Shown one piece after another: positions 33,589-33,620 of a DNA stretch of 33,620 nucleotides. A program made the position numbers and the translations under genes. Within the stretch, counting starts at the first letter, position 1, and each line of letters starts with the position of its first letter. A model generated the notes under the pieces. The model was not told the DNA's origin. It searched no databases and worked only from the letters and a program-made list of their open reading frames with translations. Origin of the DNA: Candidatus Falkowella caecavicola (lineage in GTDB: Bacteria; Bacillota; Clostridia; Oscillospirales; Ruminococcaceae); the NCBI GenBank assembly GCA_904420125.1, contig CAJFUK010000023.1, forward strand, positions 1-33,620, in the 5' to 3' direction.

Positions 33589-33620
33589 CTACACTAAAAC
33601 GTCGCTGTTTCTTTGTGAAA

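Overview
The window reads as chromosomal DNA of a Gram-positive, low-to-mid GC anaerobe of the class Clostridia, probably a gut Lachnospiraceae- or Oscillospiraceae-type bacterium. This is inferred from gene content, with no 16S gene to prove it: the tig-clpP-clpX order, a Re-type citrate synthase, DUF5685 and DUF4342 families, a UBA-domain protein coupled to a two-component system, clostridial-type diaminopimelate decarboxylase, strong GGAGG ribosome binding sites and sigma-A promoters with 16-17 bp spacers. No rRNA, tRNA, CRISPR array or prophage was seen.

Layout. 1-2.8 kb (+): a TIM-barrel sugar isomerase and a canonical single-gene ABC exporter with its own promoter. 2.9-7.2 kb (+): a tight four-gene operon with a strong promoter and a strong terminator: DUF5685 protein, J-domain protein with a cysteine-string tail, six-helix membrane protein resembling an ECF S component, and a membrane-anchored surface protein joining a DUF4430 (transcobalamin-like) domain to an alpha/alpha-toroid domain. 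This is the most promising candidate for an undescribed system: extracellular capture of a corrinoid or similar ligand handed to a membrane transporter. 7.3-8.05 kb (-): AT-rich, multiply broken TIM-barrel sugar isomerase pseudogene. 8.2-14 kb (-): clpX, clpP, tig (protein quality control), lysA and a histidine phosphatase. 14.1-16.7 kb (+): DUF4342/UBA membrane protein with an OmpR-type response regulator and histidine kinase. 16.8-20.3 kb (+): argG, argH and a Crp/Fnr regulator.

20.4-24.7 kb holds two paralogous ECF sigma/anti-sigma-like pairs, each with a 4-base ATGA overlap, separated by a GNAT acetyltransferase on the other strand; the second pair is flanked by a 24-nt inverted repeat (22 of 24 identical), suggesting it moved as a unit. 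25-26.1 kb: an unusual seven-cysteine ferredoxin with thioredoxin (-), and two small uncharacterised proteins (+). 26.15-27.6 kb (-): a probable Re-citrate synthase driven by a near-perfect consensus promoter. 27.9-31.4 kb (+): a heterodimeric ABC exporter with one degenerate ATP site. 31.6-32.2 kb (-): a dead IS200-type transposase. 32.6 kb to the end (-): a cyclophilin-like-fold lipoprotein, a doubtful small ORF and the C-terminal remnant of a carboxymuconolactone-decarboxylase-family gene.

Starts were reassigned for several genes from ribosome binding sites and promoters (2985, 4589, 5168, 13025, 13921, 16832, 25322, 27527, 27930). All family names rest on motif recognition by eye; no database search was run.
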